From assembly GCA_012861695.1 (NCBI GenBank), contig JAAOOA010000478.1, forward strand, positions 242,841 to 306,840: a DNA stretch of 64,000 nucleotides, read 5' to 3'. This DNA comes from Trematomus loennbergii (lineage: Eukaryota; Chordata; Actinopteri; Perciformes; Nototheniidae). The translations under genes and the position numbers were made by a program. Of the stretch, positions 1 through 10,575 are shown in pieces (positions within the stretch are counted from its first letter, which is position 1; every line of letters starts with the position of its first letter). The notes below the pieces were generated by a model. The model was given only the letters and a program-made list of their open reading frames with translations, made no database searches and had not been told where the DNA came from.

Positions 1-385
1 ATAGAGGTAAGCATATGCTTACATATATGTTTTATATGCACATATGTTTACGTTTGGAACACAGTTGGCATTTGGTTGATTTATTAGTTAATACATATTT
101 GTGGTGATTATTAAATCTACACCAGTGTTGCAATTTAGGAATATTTCCATTATCAAGACTGATAAAATCCTTTAACTGAATTTCCCCTCAGGGATTTATA
201 AAGTGATGTTAATCTTAACTGATTACATGTTTTGTATACAGTGCCACAGCAAAGTGAGAAATGCATCCATCAAAGTATAACAAATAACTGGTTTTATCTA
301 ACCAACGGTCCAAAGACACCAAGATATCCACTGTTACTGTCATAAAAGATTACAAAGACATCATAATAACACATTAAAGACATAC

Positions 386-510
386 CTGGTCACAGGAGGT
401 GCATGTGAAACATCTATTGAGTCCGTTGGGTTTGTTCATAAAAGTCCCTTTCTCACAGCGGCTACAGAGTGTGCCTGCTACATACGAGCAGTCCTCCTGA
501 ACAATGGTTC
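386..510 (-). CDS. TNF receptor superfamily exon (TNFRSF14/CD40-like), cysteine-rich domain
   Basis: On the minus strand this 125-nt exon is bounded by an acceptor (..GAACAG, 511-512) and a donor (GTATGT, 384-385). It reads GTIVQEDC, then CSRCEKGTFMNKPNGL, then RCFTCTSCDQ: the C-x2-C, GTFM.xPNGL and C-x2-C-x2-CDQ pattern of the second cysteine-rich repeat in fish TNFRSF14/HVEM- and CD40-like receptors. These are type I membrane receptors whose extracellular cysteine-rich repeats bind TNF-family ligands. The exon enters in phase 1 and leaves in phase 0, and it joins the 743-829 exon in frame across a phase-1 intron. The later repeats, membrane segment and tail would lie left of base 1. Membership of the family is clear; the exact paralogue is inference. 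Confidence 0.82.
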
Positions 511-742
511 CTGTTCAAAAAGCAAACACTCTGTCAGCATCTCAACATCAAGACATGAAGGCAAATTACAATTAGAAAATGAAGATTAGAGTCAGTAACA
601 ATATGTTCATCCCGTTTCAGGTCTTTGATGGAGCACTTCAGGGAGCAAAGCCAACTTCAGCTTCGGAAATCCCAGTTAAATTCATCCTTTAAAATGCTCT
701 CACTGACTTCTGATTTTGAAATACTTGTTAGATATAACTTAC

Positions 743-829
743 CTTTTCTGCACATAGGACAACAACCAGCTTTTGAAACATATTCCTTGGAAAGACAGGA
801 GAGCTCTGGTGCCACGAAGTACACACACC
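743..829 (-). CDS. TNF receptor superfamily exon (first cysteine-rich repeat)
   Basis: This is an 87-nt minus-strand exon, phase 1 at both ends, with acceptor AACAG (830-834) and donor GTAAGT (742-737). It encodes CVYFVAPELSC, then EYVSKAGCCPMCRKG. The CCPMC core is the signature of the first cysteine-rich repeat of fish TNFRSF14/CD40-like receptors, and the last glycine codon is completed by the 386-510 exon. The signal-peptide exon should be further right; I did not find it. A non-LTR retrotransposon tail (about 880-1020) lies in the upstream intron. Confidence 0.8.
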
Positions 830-879
830 CTGTTAAAGAAACAGCAGTTCAGTGTTAAGTCTTCTTGGGCTATTTATAT

Positions 880-1020
880 TCTATTGTATTTGTATTTACT
901 TGCAGTATTTTATCAGTTGTATTGTGTTGCACTGTTGGAGGAGCCTGTGACCTACGTTTTTCATTGATATATCTACACTGTAGCTATGTACACATGACAA
1001 TAAAAGCCTTGAATCTTGAA
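880..1020 (+). repeat. Non-LTR retrotransposon 3' tail
   Basis: The segment has the phrase gttgcactgttggaggagcc, a polyadenylation-like gacaataaaa, and ends in ttgaatcttgaa. The same tail recurs at about 13530-13712 (plus) and, inverted, at about 51470-51600, so it is a dispersed LINE end (Rex1/L2-like; family not certain). It lies in the intron upstream of the TNFR-like exons. Confidence 0.6.
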
Positions 1021-1029
1021 AGTAGTATG

Positions 1030-2040
1030 AGTTTGTACATTCACATAATAGTGATGTGCCAGTTAAGACTTTGCAATGTATCCCTTACTTTGAATGTATA
1101 CCTATGTATACCTATATATATATATACTGTATATACAGTCTCTGGTTGATACATGTTAATGCATTTAATCGATTGAGTTTGATACTTTTTGCACTTTTAC
1201 TTTTCATGATACACCAAATTGTTTTATAGAAATAAGCCATTGAATATTTTGTTGAATATTTCTTTAAAACTATTTTCTAAATGTTACAGTGTAGTGTAAC
1301 CAAAATCCTTTCACACATCAAGGGTTTCCTGCAGGCTGAACTACATCAACGTTTTGTAGAAAGATGCCTTTGAATAATTTTGGTGAATTTCCCTTGAGAA
1401 AAATATTGAGTATCTGTCCAAGTATGCAATATGTTGCTTCCAAAACCACTTCATGTAATAATGTCAATCTGTTTGTTTACTACAAGACTTAAAAGTGCAG
1501 AAATAGCTTTTGTAATTTTTTATTGTGTCAATTCTACCAAAATCCCTTCACACATTAATTGTCTCATGTAGGTAAAGCTACAACACTTATTTTTTAAATA
1601 AATTATTTTAATGATCCTAATGTTCCTGGTCCAAAGTATATTGACACCAAGATGATGTCCAGGAGACCCCTATAGTTTTACCTGCTTGCATTATTCATTA
1701 TATTATGTTTATTGCATTTATTTCCCCAATAATTATCGATAGTAGTATTAGCAGCAGGAGACCAAAAATGTGTGAAGTCCTTTCGGTTGCACTACAATGC
1801 ATTAAAGGGAAATTATTACAAATGTTTTACGAGAAAACAAATCAGTCAAATACTTCATAAATATATTTCCCCTAAAGTATTGGTGTACTATAAGCAGCAT
1901 GGACCCATTAATGTGTGAAGTGATGTTATTAGCACACTTTCTTTATAACTGAAGTTATTGAATACGTTGTACAATAAAATAAATTAATGACTATTGTTCT
2001 TTAAATCCACTAGATTTATTTTAACCCTCACAGTTACTTT
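1030..2040. other. Gene-free AT-rich stretch with internal repeats
   Basis: No coding signal. The phrase accaaaatcc(c/t)ttcacaca occurs at about 1299 and about 1537 and, inverted (gtgtgaagtcctttcggtt), near 1768, so the stretch is built partly from old direct and inverted duplicates. Confidence 0.4.
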
Positions 2041-2282
2041 GTACATACACAAACAAACACACATTAAAGTGTTCTCAAAGCTGGTAAAGGTGCAGCTAGT
2101 TTGAATGACTTTGTATACTGCAGGGTAGCTTGTGAATTTACTCCAGGTGGAACTAAAGTCTGATTTAAGACTTGATTATATTTCACATCATTCATCCACA
2201 TCTGTAAAGTAACTAAAGGGATTAAATACATGTAGTGGAGTAAAAGTACACCATTTACCTCTGAATTGTAGTGGGGTAGAAG
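2040..2282 (+). repeat. Dispersed repeat (first copy, interrupted)
   Basis: The sequence from gtgttctcaaagctggtaaa onward is nearly identical to about 47111-47295, including the catgtagtgga..aaaagtac end. The 8.1-kb element at 2293 landed in this copy, and its continuation reappears at about 10406-10500 as (a)ctcaagtaaggtacaagta. Confidence 0.7.
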
Positions 2283-2485
2283 TACAAGGTAGTCGTCAAA
2301 TACGACGCTGAAGTTGGCTTCCGATTCAGAGTTTCGTAAATTCACAAGCTACTCGTCAGTAACGACGCTGAAGTTGGCTTCCGATTCGGCAGTTAAGGGG
2401 AAAGTTAAGGGACATTTAATTTACAGCGCTGAGCGAACAATCCTCCGTGTTTGAACCTCTTAAATCGCTGCATAGCCGATTTATT

Positions 2486-2990
2486 TGGACTAGATTATCC
2501 CAGAGGTCTAAACATTCTTTATAACACAGTTTGAGATTTGTGAAACCTTAATTCTATTTGTGAAAATTAAAAAATTGAGATTTCAGTGCTTTTTTTCGCA
2601 TCTAGACCACATAAGACCAGGTCCTGATCTAAAACCACTAGACCTAGACTCATCAAATCCGGACTGGATTATCCCAGAGGCTAAACATTCTTTATAACAC
2701 AGTTTGAGATTTGTGAAACCTTAATTCTATTTGTGAAAATGTAAAAAAGGAGATTTCAGTGCTTTTTTCGCATCTAGACCACATTAGACCAGGTCCTGAT
2801 CTAAAACCACTAGACCTAGACTCATCAAATCCGGACTGGATTATCCCAGAGGGTCTAAACATTCTTTATAACACAGTTTGAGATTTGTGAAACCTTTATT
2901 CTATTTGTGAAAATTAAAAAAATTGAGATTTCAGTGCTTTTTTCGCATCTAGACCACATAAGACCAGGTCCTGATCTAAAACCCTAAAAA
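2486..2990 (+). repeat. Left 172-bp tandem array
   Basis: About 2.9 units, each containing gattatcccagag, ttctttataacacagtttga and gaccaggtcctgatctaaaa. Unit starts are near 2490, 2661 and 2833. It is the inverted counterpart of the right array. Confidence 0.85.
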
Positions 2991-3567
2991 TCTAAAAATG
3001 TTTGGTTTTTGTGACCAGTTGGACTCGTTAAGGCCATTGTTTCCCTTTATAAGTGCAACTACGGAAGTGGAGTCTTTCAGAGCCTGTCACAGTTCCAGAT
3101 CATACCAGTGTAAAGCTATATGTACATTAGTAATCATAGTTTTTCTATGTCAAAAAAAGTATAAACAGCATGTAACAATATCAAAACTTGCTAAACATGC
3201 TCACTTTATTATATTTGTGTTGCAAAGGTCATGCCACAGTCTGACAAGCATAACTTGTTTAAGAATTCAAAATGCAGCCCCCACTTCAATCAATAAAGCA
3301 TTCCAAATATATATATCATGTGCAGTGCTCATTAGTAGCCGTCATCCCATGCAGTTTAAATATACTGGGACCCCAGCAAGGCAGCGTTACACTGGTGAGT
3401 ACATGTGAAAGGATTTCAGGAGCCTTTTGCTTCATTTACATTATTTTAGTGGTTTGTACTTTTTAGAAATTCTAACAATGTATTTTTGAAAATGTATGAA
3501 ACTAAAAAAAGTCTCCTACCTGTTAAATAACAACTAACTTTCTACAAATAAATTCAAGATGGTTTTT
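2991..3567. other. Unassigned AT-rich interior
   Basis: Two short open frames (2998-3408, 3272-3466) show no recognisable domain. I see no gene here. Confidence 0.3.
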
Positions 3568-3980
3568 AGGGTCGGCAACCATTTTGATATGATATGCCAT
3601 TCAAAAAAAAATTGTTATCAGCGTGCCAACGAATTATCAACGGGGGGGGGGGGGGGGGGGGGTTGAGGAGCTTGACGCTCGTGACTATCAACAGGAGGGC
3701 CTCGCTGCGGGGAAGCAGTGTCTGGACCGTCAGCGCAACTTACATGATACCGAATTTAACAAACACATTTAAATAATTGGTTTAAACGGCATAATATTCT
3801 CCAGAACACACATGTTATGATATTAGGGTCATGCAGAGTGAGATGAGATCGCTGTCCCTTTAAGAGAGAGAGAGAGGGGTGTGGCGGGTGCATGTGTGTG
3901 TGGATGGTAGAGCGAGAGTGAGCGAGCGTGTGTAAGTTTCTGGAAGTGAAACGAGGCAGCAAAAAACTGAGGTCTGTGAT

Positions 3981-4169
3981 TGTGGTATCTTACCTTGTGT
4001 TATTATTACATGTTATTGCATTTGTCCAGCAGGCAAACTCACTCTTGGTATTAAAAGAGCCTGTTGTAGATGTTCCCACGAGGAAGTCCCGGAAGCATGT
4101 TACCAAAGTAAAACCAGTTAAATCTATCTTATGTTGTGGACATACAATTATTGATCACAAGATACAACA
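3981..4169 (+). repeat. Gypsy 5' LTR
   Basis: 189 bp, TG...CA ended (tgtggtatc ... gatacaaca). It matches the 3' LTR with a few small indels, for example cagcaggcaaac here against cagcagggggcaaac there. Confidence 0.92.
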
Positions 4170-4343
4170 TATTATTGGCGACGAGGATTAAGAAGAGGAT
4201 TAAGACAAGGATCAATACGGGATCAAAGAGGACATGCCGAACGGACTGGTTAACACCTTACATGCAGGTTTGGGTCGTTAGCGGCAGCTAGCTCAAATTA
4301 TTAGCAAAGTCTGCGGGTGGAGGAGAGGATTCATTGACACACA

Positions 4344-5199
4344 ATGGCAATGATTGGCACGCTGGCACCTTTTGATGCAAAAAATCAGAAGTGGGAAGAA
4401 TACTGTGAAGTATTGGAACAGTTTTTTGAGGCTAATGAAATTGAAATGGAGACAGACAAAGAGCCATATTAATAAGTGTTGTGGGATCATCAACATACAG
4501 CCTTATGAAAAACCTCCTCAGTCCGGATAAGCCCAAGGATAAGACTTACACACAACTTGTGGAGCTGCTAAAAAATCACTTTGACCCAAAGCCTAGTGAA
4601 ATTGTGCAAAGGTACAAGTTTGACTCCCGCAACCGTGAGCCAAATGAGTCAGTAATGGAATACGTGGCTGAGCTGCGTCGGTTAGCGCAGGATTGCAACT
4701 ATGGTAACACTTTGCAGCAGAGGTTGAGAGACAGGATCGTCTGTGGAATAAATGAAGATCGGATTCAGAGACGACTCTTATCAGAAGCGGATTTAACATT
4801 TGAAAAAGCATTGTCAATTGCTGTGGCGTCAGAGACTGCAAATAAAAATGCACAGGAGATACAAAGCCAAGGGGCCACAGCTAAATGCTTCAAAATGGAT
4901 AAAAAGCCACAGGAGGCTTATGCACACAGAGAACCTACCAAAGAGTGTTACAGATGCAAGGGAACCAAGCATGAAGCAGCAGACTGTAGTTTAAACAAGA
5001 GAAATGTCATGCATGTGGTAAAATAGGACACATTGCCAGAGCTTGTCGTAGTAGATCTACACAGAAGGGAAACAGCAACAAAAATGCAGACCCAAAGAGA
5101 GAAAGGAGGCAAACCACATATCACCGTTCTCATAAAGTACAAGAGCAACGGAGCCAAAGTGATAGCTCAGAAGAAGATACATTCTTACTGAATAGATGA
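4344..5199 (+). pseudogene. Gypsy gag, frameshifted
   Basis: The frame starts at ATG 4344 (MAMIGTLAPFD) and hits a stop near 4472. The capsid-like region continues in another frame from about 4481 to a CCHC knuckle (CYRCKGTKHEAADC, about 4948-4990), and a second knuckle (CHACGKIGHIARAC, 5005-5046) lies in a third frame that ends at a stop overlapping the pol ATG. Gag packages the element RNA into cytoplasmic particles, and paired CCHC knuckles bind nucleic acid. At least two frame breaks (about 4465-4480 and about 4995-5004) mean this copy cannot make a full Gag. The apparent GTG start at 4481 is not a real start. Confidence 0.85.
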
Positions 5200-8100
5200 G
5201 GTTCAGATTGGGACGCATGAGTGAAGTGCACCTGAGACGAGTAGACCCATACATGGTTGAAGTGAAGCTGGATAGTAAGTTTGTTAACTTTGAGATAGAC
5301 ACTGGCTGTAGTCTCACAATAATGAATGAACAGACATTTCAAAGACTATGGAAAGACACAAAAAGTCCATGTTTGAGACCAACCAAAATCCACATCGAGT
5401 CTTATACAGGTGACCCTGTTAATGTGGTCGGAGCTGCCCTTGTTAAAGTGAAATACAAACGTCAAAGTCGGTACTTGCCCCTCATTGTGGTTAAAGGGGA
5501 CGGCCCCAGCCTGCTGGGAAGAGGCTGGCTGGAGGAAATACATCTGAGTTGGAAAGAAATCAAGCTCAGACACAAATCCCGAGTCCTGAAACACCTGAAG
5601 ACAGAGGACAAATCGCTGCAGCAAGTACTGAGCAAACATGAAAATGTCTTCAAAGAGGAGCTTGGCACACTGAAAGGTATGAAAGCTACCATCCATGTAA
5701 AGGCTGATGCAGTCCCTCGTTTCTTCCGTCCGAGGTCTGTCCCGTACGCCATGCGCACCAAAGTAGATGAAGAAATAGACAGATTGTTGAAAGAAGGAGT
5801 AATCTCACCTGTTAAACATGCAGAATGGGCAGCACCAGTGGTTCCAATACTGAAGCCTGTTGGGACAGTAAGGCTATGTGGAGACTACAAGCTCACTGTA
5901 AATACAGTTTCCTCACTTGAACAATACCCCATACCCCGAATGGAAGACCTGTTTGCAGCACTGACAGGAGGAAAACGGTTCACAAAGTTGGACATGAGTC
6001 ATGCATACCAGCAAATACTCATGGATGATGAATCAAAGAAATACTTAACAGTGAATACGCACAGAGGCTTATTCACATACAACAGACTGCCTTTTGGAGT
6101 AGCATCAGCCCCAGCTATATTTCAGAGGACAATGGAAGGTCTCCTGCGAGGCATTCCTTTTGTGGCAGTGTATTTAGATGACATCCTGGTGAGCGGTGTG
6201 GATGAGGAAGACCATCTGCAGAACCTCGAGACAGTGTTGGCAAAGCTGGAGGAGGCAGGATTGCGTCTGAGAAGGAGCAAGTGCACTTTCCTGGAAGAGG
6301 AAGTGGAATATCTGGGACATCGAGTGGACGCACAGGGACTTCACCCTGTGGAAAAGAAAGTCAAAGCCATCATGGAGGCTCCCAACCCCACAAATGTTAC
6401 TGAACTCAAGTCGTACTTAGGTTTGCTAAATTACTATAACAAATTTCTGCCAAACTTAGCTACACTATTGGCACCACTGCATGAGCTCCTGCGACAAGAT
6501 GTGCGATGGACATGGCAAAAGAAACAGGAAGAGGCTTTTAAAAAATCAAAGGCCCTGTTAAACTCAGCAGAAGTGTTGGTGCATTACTCTGCTGACCGAG
6601 AGTTAATTATGTCATGTGATGCGTCACCTTACGGGGTGGGCGCTGTTTTATCACACGTAATGGACGATGGAACTGAACGTCCTTTGGGGTTCATGTCGCG
6701 TACTCTAGCGCCTGCTGAAAAGAATTACTCACAGCTAGACAAAGAAGGCTTAGCAGTTATATTTGGAATCAAGAAATTCCACAAGTACTTGTATGGTCGA
6801 ACTTTCACCATCTATACAGATCACAAGCCACTGATCTCTCTCTTCAACGAAAAGAAACCCATTCCACAGATGGGTTCCCCGAGAGTTCAGAGATGGGCAG
6901 TGCACCTGAGTGCCTATGAGTATCACATTGTGTACAAACCAGGAAAGAACAACGCTAATGCGGACGCATTAAGCAGACTGCCGCTGTCGGAAGATGTGCG
7001 AGAGAGTGAGACCGCAGAACAAGTGCTCATGATTGATCTTCTGGATGACACACTCGTGGACACAGCCAAAATAAAACACTGGACAGCTAAGGATGTAATA
7101 TTGTCTCAAGTTCATGGTTATGTCCTGTCGGGATGGCCTTCAGTGACTGAGGCTCCTCTCAAGCCGTATCATCAGAGGAGAGAAGAACTGAGTGTGAGGG
7201 ATGGCTGCGTGCTCTGGGGAGCCAGAGTCATCGTACCAAACAAAGGCAGGGAAAAGATATTGAAAGTACTGCACCAAACACATTCCGGCATGTCAAAGAT
7301 GAAAGGTCTGGCTAGATCTTATGTATGGTGGCCGGGGATGGACCAGGATGTAGAAAAGGAAGTGCAGTCTTGTGAGGAGTGCCAAAAGCACCACAAGTCA
7401 CCACCATCAGCACCATTACATCCCTGGGAGTGGCCGGAGTCTCCCTGGACGAGAATTCATGTGGACTATGCAGGCCCTTTCCTGGGAGAGATGTTTCTAC
7501 TGATAGTGGATGCTCACTCAAAATGGATGGATATTTATCCAGTGAAGTCAGCTACATCACAGGTGACCATTGAAAAGCTGCGTCAGAGTTTCAGTGTTTT
7601 TGGACTGCCAAAAATGTTGGTGTCAGACAACGGAACCTGTTTTACAAGTGCTGAATTTGAGACTTTCATGAAACAAAATGGCATCCGCCATGTGAGGTCA
7701 GCACCGTTTCACCCGTCTTCTAATGGGCTGGCAGAGAGGGCGGTCCAGACCTTCAAAGGGGGGATGAAAAAGATGAAAGGTGAAACATTGCAAACTAGAC
7801 TGTCAAGGTTTCTGTTCAGTTACCGCATCACACCTCACGCGACCACAGGCCTGTCGCCTGCAGAGTTGATGATGTCAAGGAGACTCAGATCTGCATTAGA
7901 CCTGCTCCTGCCAGATGTGAAAACAAGAGTGCAGCAAAAACAACTAAAACAGAAACAGTCCCATGACACAAACAGGAAACTGAGAAGTTTCTCACCTGGG
8001 GATAAAGTGTTCATCAGAAACTACTCTTATGGACCTAAATGGATCGCTGCGGTCATCGAGAGCTCATCAGGTCCAGTGTCATATACAGTGATCATTGGAA

Positions 8101-8351
8101 GTGGTCAAGTCGTGAAGCGGCATGTGGATCAAGTAAGAGCCAGATTAACAGACACCGTGCCCTTAGAGCCGGTGCTGGACTCCAACAGAGACACTGTGGT
8201 TCCAGTGACAATCGAGCAAGAAGGACCTCCTGCAAGTGAGCCAGTGGTTCTGTGTACTCCGGTCCCGCCGGACTTGCCTGCTACACCCGTGGTGAGACGA
8301 TCAGAGCGCGAGAGACAGCCACCTGTATACCTGAAAGACTTTGTTAAATAG
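5196..8351 (+). CDS. Gypsy Pol polyprotein (protease, RT, RNase H, integrase)
   Basis: A 1051-residue open frame. Aspartic protease: DTG at residues 35-37. Reverse transcriptase: LDMSHAYQ with D266, and YLDD at 326-329. RNase H: SCDAS with D475. Integrase: an H-H-C-C zinc-binding region around residues 690-735, then D757, D811 and E847 (D-D-35-E). The domain order with integrase last is diagnostic of Ty3/Gypsy. The C-terminus (VVRRSERERQPP) is a usual Gypsy ending. ATG 5196 is simply the first Met after the gag-frame stop; in the intact element Pol was probably made with Gag by frameshift. All catalytic residues remain, so pol is young compared with the broken gag. Confidence 0.95.
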   Translation: MRFRLGRMSEVHLRRVDPYMVEVKLDSKFVNFEIDTGCSLTIMNEQTFQRLWKDTKSPCLRPTKIHIESYTGDPVNVVGAALVKVKYKRQSRYLPLIVVKGDGPSLLGRGWLEEIHLSWKEIKLRHKSRVLKHLKTEDKSLQQVLSKHENVFKEELGTLKGMKATIHVKADAVPRFFRPRSVPYAMRTKVDEEIDRLLKEGVISPVKHAEWAAPVVPILKPVGTVRLCGDYKLTVNTVSSLEQYPIPRMEDLFAALTGGKRFTKLDMSHAYQQILMDDESKKYLTVNTHRGLFTYNRLPFGVASAPAIFQRTMEGLLRGIPFVAVYLDDILVSGVDEEDHLQNLETVLAKLEEAGLRLRRSKCTFLEEEVEYLGHRVDAQGLHPVEKKVKAIMEAPNPTNVTELKSYLGLLNYYNKFLPNLATLLAPLHELLRQDVRWTWQKKQEEAFKKSKALLNSAEVLVHYSADRELIMSCDASPYGVGAVLSHVMDDGTERPLGFMSRTLAPAEKNYSQLDKEGLAVIFGIKKFHKYLYGRTFTIYTDHKPLISLFNEKKPIPQMGSPRVQRWAVHLSAYEYHIVYKPGKNNANADALSRLPLSEDVRESETAEQVLMIDLLDDTLVDTAKIKHWTAKDVILSQVHGYVLSGWPSVTEAPLKPYHQRREELSVRDGCVLWGARVIVPNKGREKILKVLHQTHSGMSKMKGLARSYVWWPGMDQDVEKEVQSCEECQKHHKSPPSAPLHPWEWPESPWTRIHVDYAGPFLGEMFLLIVDAHSKWMDIYPVKSATSQVTIEKLRQSFSVFGLPKMLVSDNGTCFTSAEFETFMKQNGIRHVRSAPFHPSSNGLAERAVQTFKGGMKKMKGETLQTRLSRFLFSYRITPHATTGLSPAELMMSRRLRSALDLLLPDVKTRVQQKQLKQKQSHDTNRKLRSFSPGDKVFIRNYSYGPKWIAAVIESSSGPVSYTVIIGSGQVVKRHVDQVRARLTDTVPLEPVLDSNRDTVVPVTIEQEGPPASEPVVLCTPVPPDLPATPVVRRSERERQPPVYLKDFVK

Positions 8352-8514
8352 ATCAAGAGATGTTCCATTAATAGAGCAGCATAGTTCTCTGATCTCACTT
8401 TAAGGAAAGGTTTAGAATGTTAATCTTTGAAAGTGAAATGGTTCATGCCAGTACCTCGAAATGTTGTGTAACGGGAGTATGTTATACCCCCACCTTCGGG
8501 AAGTATTGTTAGCT

Positions 8515-8528
8515 TAAAGGGGGGGAAA
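8515..8528 (+). promoter_or_regulatory. Gypsy polypurine tract
   Basis: A purine-only run (aaagggggggaaa) directly abuts the 3' LTR; it is the expected primer for plus-strand DNA synthesis. Confidence 0.85.
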
Positions 8529-8720
8529 TGTGGTATCTTACCTTGTGTTATTATTACATGTTATTGCATTTGTCCAGCAGGGGGCAAACTCACTCTTGGT
8601 ATTAAAAGAGCCTGTTGTACATGTTCCCACGAGGAAGTCCCGGAAGCATGTTACCAAAGTAAAACCAGTTAAATCTATTCTTATGTTGTGGACTACAATT
8701 ATTGATCACAAGATACAACA
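8529..8720 (+). repeat. Gypsy 3' LTR
   Basis: 192 bp, same ends as the 5' LTR, followed by the target duplication gtgat at 8721-8725. Confidence 0.92.
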
Positions 8721-8725
8721 GTGAT

Positions 8726-9460
8726 GTATTTTGTGAAACAGAAGAACAGCTAAATAAATGCAACGGCCTCCCAAGAAGAGCTCGCCTCTCTCCAGTCATT
8801 TAAGCTAAAGTGGGTTATTGAAACTGAAGCTTGTTGCTTCTGCCCTCGACTACGGTCTGGGAGCCGACATGAAAGTTCAACACACAGATGGCCAGTCTGC
8901 CCCTTTGTAGCATATTATTTCAATGAGAGATGAGCAGATCGCCACTGGCTTTCAACTAAAGACACAGCCACGCAAAAAAACTGCGGCATTTGTAAAGCTC
9001 CTGATGGGTACTGCAATTTGTGAAGTGCTTTCCTCTGTGGTGAACGATCAGCCCTGCACCACGGAGGAAAGCGCGGCAAAGTCACCTGGATTTAAAGAGG
9101 GGGCTGCGTTGCGTGCATGGCTTCCTTCTGCAGGTAACGGGGAGACGCGCTCTGGCGGCGGTCTCGTTCAGGATCCGAAAATACAATTTAAATATGTTTG
9201 CACACTTATTCCACTTATTCCTAGTGTGCCACTGGTTACGGTGCCGCGTGCCAATGCTGCACGCGTGCCAGGGGTTGCCGACCCCTGTGACTATATACAT
9301 GTTCTGAAGCCACTGTGGCCTCAGGATGCTTCCGACACAACATTCAATAGCTTTAGCCAAAGGATCAAGACAAAAAACCTCAGGAACAACAGGTATCATA
9401 GACGAGACACGACGACAAACAGACATGGAGCACAGGGGAAGACAAGACAATGCGAAAATA
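8726..9460. other. Unassigned interior right of Gypsy
   Basis: A 194-codon plus-strand frame (8923-9507) runs on into the satellite array and shows no known domain. I regard it as chance or transposon-derived. Confidence 0.3.
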
Positions 9461-10325
9461 GAATAAAGGTTTCACAAATCTCAAACTGTGTTATAAAGAA
9501 TGTTTAGACCCTCTGGGATAATCCAGTCCAGATTTGATGAGTCTAGGTATAGTGGTTTTAGATCGGACTTGGTCTTATGTGGTCTAGATGTAGAAAAAGC
9601 AGCAAAATCTTCCTTTTTTGTATTTTCACAAATAGAATTAAGGTTTCACAAATCTCAAACTGTGTTATAAAGAATGGTTAGACCCTCTGGGATAATCCAG
9701 TCCAGATTTGATGAGTCTAGGTATAGTGGTTTTAGATCAGGTCCTGGTCTTATGTGGTCTAGATGCAAAAAAAGCACTGAAATCTCCCTTTTTTAAATTT
9801 TCATAAATAGAATAAAGGTTTCACAAATCTCAAACTGTGTTATAAAGAATGTTTAGACTCTCTGGGATAATCCAGTCCAGATTTGATGAGTCTAGGTCTA
9901 GTGGTTTTAGATCAGGACCTGGTCTAATGTGGTCTAGATGCGAAAAAAGCACTGAAATCTCCCTTTTTTAAATTTTCATAAATAGAATAAAGGTTTCACA
10001 AATCTCAAACTGTGTTATAAAGAATGTTTAGACCCTCTGGGATAATCCAGTCCAGATTTGATGAGTCTAGGTATAGTGGTTTTAGATCAGGTCCTGGTCT
10101 TATGTGGTCTAGATGCAAAAAAAGCACTGAAATCTCCCTTTTTTTAATTTTCACAAATAGAATTAAGGTTTCACAAATCTCAAACTGTGTTATAAAGAAT
10201 GTTTAGACTCTCTGGGATAATCCAGTCCAGATTTGATGAGTCTAGGTCTAGTGGTTTTAGATCAGGACCTGGTCTAATGTGGTCTAGATGTGAAAAAAGC
10301 ACTGAAATCTCCCTTTTTTGTATTT
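9461..10325 (-). repeat. Right 175-bp tandem array
   Basis: Five units; the phrase aggtttcacaaatctcaaac recurs at about 9467, 9641, 9816, 9991 and 10166, a regular 174-175-bp period. The orientation is opposite to the left array. Confidence 0.88.
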
Positions 10326-10489
10326 TGCTATAAATTAAATGTCCCTTAACTTTCCCCTTAACTGCCGAATCGGAAGCTCTGAATCGGTGTAGAACTACAA
10401 GGTAGCTAACAAATGAAGTAACCTACTCAAGTAAGGTACAAGTAGGCCTACCTCAACAATTCTACTTAAGTAAATACTTGATTAAATGT

Positions 10490-10575
10490 ACTTATTTCAA
10501 ACCTTTATTTAACCAGGTGGTCCCATTGAGATCATCGATCTCTTTTGCAATGGAGACCTGCAGAGGAGATTTACT
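10490..10575. repeat. Dispersed LINE-end-like repeat
   Basis: The phrase cctttatttaaccagg followed by cattgagatcatcgatct is repeated at about 29108-29180 (cctttatttatgcagg, cattgagatcattgatct). It is a common fish interspersed repeat. Confidence 0.6.

Larger units (their letters stand above)
3981..8720 (+). mobile_element. Ty3/Gypsy LTR retrotransposon
   Basis: Two matching short LTRs bound a gag-pol interior of the order protease, reverse transcriptase, RNase H, integrase. The 5-bp target duplication gtgat flanks it (3976-3980, 8721-8725). A primer-site-like TGGCGACGAGG starts at 4176, six bases after the 5' LTR, and a polypurine tract abuts the 3' LTR. No envelope gene is present. Gag is broken; pol is open throughout. 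Confidence 0.95.
3568..9290. mobile_element. Possible hAT-like remnant split by the Gypsy element
   Basis: The left end near 3568 has gggtcggcaacc, and the right end near 9275-9290 carries its reverse complement ggttgccgaccc, the kind of terminal inverted repeat seen in some hAT (Charlie/SPIN-like) elements. Gypsy occupies 3981-8720, leaving about 1 kb of hAT-like sequence. No matching 8-bp target duplication is visible, so the call is tentative. A run of about 20 G lies at 3642-3662. Confidence 0.35.
2293..10395. mobile_element. 8.1-kb composite element with inverted satellite-bearing ends
   Basis: The two ends are inverted copies: the phrase ccgattcggcagttaaggg near 2380 is repeated in reverse complement at about 10350-10372, and each is followed inward by tandem 172-175-bp units in opposite orientation (about 2486-2990 and 9461-10325). 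The flanks share tacaaggtag (2283-2292 and 10396-10405), which extends to a 17-bp direct repeat with one mismatch, as expected of a target duplication. No transposase was recognised. Inside are a hAT-like remnant and a Gypsy element. The class is uncertain; long inverted ends with roughly 10-bp duplications suggest a Mutator-like or foldback type. Confidence 0.6.

Noticed and set aside
4481..4496. Start codon for gag at 4481
   Set aside because: It is a GTG inside the capsid-coding region after a frame break; the ATG at 4344 better fits the gag start.
8923..9507. 194-codon plus-strand frame
   Set aside because: It runs into the satellite array and shows no domain or homologue that I recognise.
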